A DNA stretch of 42,958 nucleotides from contig DEGR01000077.1 in the NCBI GenBank assembly GCA_002351535.1, positions 542 to 43,499 of the forward strand, given 5' to 3'. Position numbers and translations under genes: made by a program. This stretch comes from Lachnospira sp. UBA2821 (GTDB lineage Bacteria; Bacillota; Clostridia; Lachnospirales; Lachnospiraceae). Shown here one piece after another: positions 41,492 through 42,958 of this stretch. The first letter of the stretch is position 1, and each line of letters starts with the position of its first letter. The notes beneath the pieces are model-generated. The model saw only the letters and a list, made by a program, of their open reading frames with translations, was not told the DNA's origin and did no database searches.

Positions 41492-42370
41492 TTAATATGG
41501 ATTAACATGCACCATACAATGTTTAACTCCCGGAAATTCTTTTTCTATTTCGTCATGTACATTCTCAGCAATTGCATGGGCTTCTATAAGTTTGAGTTCT
41601 CCGTCAACACTTATCTCAACATCTATGTATATCTTCGCACCAAATTTTCTCGTCTTAAGGGAATCAATTCTTTTAACACCTTCCCGGCCGAGTATAACGT
41701 CCGCCATACGATTCTCCACTTCTTTGCTACACGATTCATCTGTCATACGGCTTATGGCATCTTTAAATATATCTACCGCCGCTTTTACAATGAATACACA
41801 TATAACAATACTCGCAACCGAATCACACATCCTGTATCCCATTATGCTTCCCGCAATACCTATAAGACTTCCTATAGACGAAAGAGCATCTGACCTGTGA
41901 TGCCATGCATCTGCCATAAGTGCAGTAGAATCAATCTTTTTCGCATACATTCTTGTATACCAGTACATAGCCTCTTTAACAGCAATTGATACAACAGCCG
42001 CAACTAACGCAAGTATTCCCGGAATAACCGAATGCTTATACTGTCCTGTAGTTATACTTCTTATTCCACTTCCACCTATTCCAAGTCCTGTTGCACACAA
42101 TACCATTGCCAGAATAATGGATGCAACACTTTCCAGTCTTTCATGTCCATACTGATGATTTTCATCTGCTTCTTTTGATGATATTTTAACTCCGATAATT
42201 ACAACAAACGTGCTGAACACATCTGATGCGGAATGAACTGCATCTGAAACCATTGCACTCGAATGTGCAATCACTCCTGCTATAAATTTAAATACTGATA
42301 ATACAACATTTACAATTATACTTACAAACGATACCTTCATTGCAATTGCTTCATTTGAATTTTTCTCCAT
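41492..42370 (-). CDS. Cation diffusion facilitator family transporter
   Basis: CDF efflux protein for Zn, Fe, Mn or similar divalent ions, working by proton antiport. Six helices are predicted. Metal-site motifs are SDAVHSASDVFS in TM2 (D and H/D ligands) and ADAWHHRSDALSS in TM5 (DxxHxxxD), and the C-terminal cytoplasmic ferredoxin-like domain ends HCMVHVNPY. Length 292 from the ATG at 42370, which has GGAGGG four bases upstream; the longer reading frame begins with TTG and lacks a site. Metal specificity is not inferred. Confidence 0.92.
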   Translation of the reverse strand: MEKNSNEAIAMKVSFVSIIVNVVLSVFKFIAGVIAHSSAMVSDAVHSASDVFSTFVVIIGVKISSKEADENHQYGHERLESVASIILAMVLCATGLGIGGSGIRSITTGQYKHSVIPGILALVAAVVSIAVKEAMYWYTRMYAKKIDSTALMADAWHHRSDALSSIGSLIGIAGSIMGYRMCDSVASIVICVFIVKAAVDIFKDAISRMTDESCSKEVENRMADVILGREGVKRIDSLKTRKFGAKIYIDVEISVDGELKLIEAHAIAENVHDEIEKEFPGVKHCMVHVNPY

Positions 42371-42400
42371 AATACCCTCCATTCTGCACGCACAAATATG

Positions 42401-42455
42401 CCCCTTTAAAACAACAAACGCCCTGCGGGACAAATACTACTGTCCCGCAGAGCGT
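42401..42455 (-). terminator. Rho-independent terminator after cysK
   Basis: CTGCGGGACA (42423-42432) and TGTCCCGCAG (42441-42450) make a perfect ten-pair GC-rich stem with an eight-base loop; outer ACGC/GCGT can extend it with a one-base bulge. On the minus strand it is followed by TTGTTGTTTTA. The 140 bases between it and the cysK stop hold nothing I recognise. Confidence 0.65.
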
Positions 42456-42595
42456 ATATAATTTCTGCTGCTAAAATAGCCCGGCTACACATATATTTCC
42501 TATCGTCCGCCTGTCAGTTTGTACTGTAGATTGTATGCAGTGCAAATTAAATTTAGAATAGGATAACATACATCCGGCAAAATGACAACATTTTT

Positions 42596-42943
42596 TTATC
42601 CAAATAAAGGTGTTGAATAATATCTGTCACCACTATCAGGTAAAAGTGCAACTATTGTCTTGCCTTTATTCTCCGGTCTCTTTGCCAGTTGGATTGCTGC
42701 TTCTAATGCTGCACCTGATGAAATACCAACTAATATGCCCTCTGATGCTGCCATAAGCTTACCGCCATCAAATGCAGCATCATTTTCAATTGTAATTACT
42801 TCATCATATGCTTCAGTATTAAGTATTACAGGCACAAATCCTGCACCTATTCCCTGAATCTTATGTGCTCCTGCTTCACCTTTAGAAAGCACAGGTGATG
42901 TAGCAGGCTCAACTGCAACTATTTTAACATCCTTATTTTTGGC
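42596..42943 (-). CDS. cysK: Cysteine synthase A, C-terminal part (cut by window end)
   Basis: C-terminal about 115 residues of O-acetylserine sulfhydrylase. Diagnostic sequence includes KIVAVEPATSPVLSKG, HKIQGIGAGFVPVILN, GILVGISSGAALEAA and VALLPDSGDRYYSTPLFG at the C-terminus. The upstream PLP-lysine and substrate-binding regions lie beyond the window. Codons stay in frame up to 42943, then three consecutive TGA triplets occupy 42944-42952; the last about 15 bases therefore do not read as cysK and may be a contig-end artefact or a break in the gene. Confidence 0.9.
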   Translation of the reverse strand, partial: AKNKDVKIVAVEPATSPVLSKGEAGAHKIQGIGAGFVPVILNTEAYDEVITIENDAAFDGGKLMAASEGILVGISSGAALEAAIQLAKRPENKGKTIVALLPDSGDRYYSTPLFG

Positions 42944-42958
42944 TCATCATCACCTTGT

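Noticed and set aside
1..42958. CRISPR array, transposase, prophage or defence genes
   Set aside because: No spaced direct repeats, no transposase/integrase/recombinase or phage signatures in any frame; gene content is housekeeping and biosynthesis.

Overview
This 43 kb window looks like a chromosomal segment of an anaerobic, low-GC, spore-forming Firmicute, most likely a clostridium of the Lachnospiraceae type. This is inferred from the A+T-rich sequence, strong AGGAGG ribosome binding sites, a complete spoIIIA operon, spoIVB, MecA and the clostridial order asp23-nusB-xseA-xseB-ispA-dxs-tlyA-nadK-argR-recN-spoIVB. I see 43 protein genes. All but one (aroC) lie on the minus strand, so genes are transcribed from high to low coordinates. 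There are no rRNA or tRNA genes, no CRISPR array, no insertion sequence and no prophage. No gene-free stretch exceeds 300 bases; the longest are about 140-200 bases and are described where they hold something.

Region 1 (1-12.5 kb): a long housekeeping/sporulation operon runs from a clear promoter at 12449-12476 through asp23, nusB, xseA, xseB, ispA, dxs, tlyA, nadK, argR, recN and spoIVB to a hairpin at 1963-1984. A PLP aminotransferase and a YbaK-type deacylase follow. The spo0A gene that usually follows spoIVB is not there. Region 2 (12.5-17.4 kb): spoIIIAA to spoIIIAH, preceded by a near-consensus sigma-E promoter. Region 3 (17.5-23.4 kb): a probable six-gene operon (surface protein, MecA adaptor, DEAD-box helicase, FlK-type thioesterase, nicotinate phosphoribosyltransferase, SseB-like protein) ending in a strong terminator.

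Region 4 (23.4-26.8 kb): an MscS channel translationally coupled to a GlgB-like protein that has lost all three catalytic carboxylates and carries a Lys/Thr/Ala-rich tail of about 90 residues. This is the most unusual item in the window. Region 5 (26.9-35.1 kb): amino-acid biosynthesis, with leuB-ilvD-ilvB and then serC-serA-DUF1015; no phosphoserine phosphatase gene is visible. Region 6 (35.2-38 kb): tgt-yajC and aroC are transcribed divergently from overlapping sigma-A promoters. Region 7 (38-43 kb): a small PF06541-like membrane protein, glyA with a good promoter, an O-antigen-ligase-like polytopic protein, a cation diffusion facilitator, and the 3' part of cysK, cut by the window end.

The supplied reading frames often start at upstream TTG codons. 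I moved starts to the codon with a proper ribosome binding site for the aminotransferase, nusB, the helicase, glgB, DUF1015, serA, ilvB, tgt and the cation transporter. Many genes (about 13 of 43) use GTG or TTG starts with good ribosome binding sites, including six of the eight spoIIIA genes.
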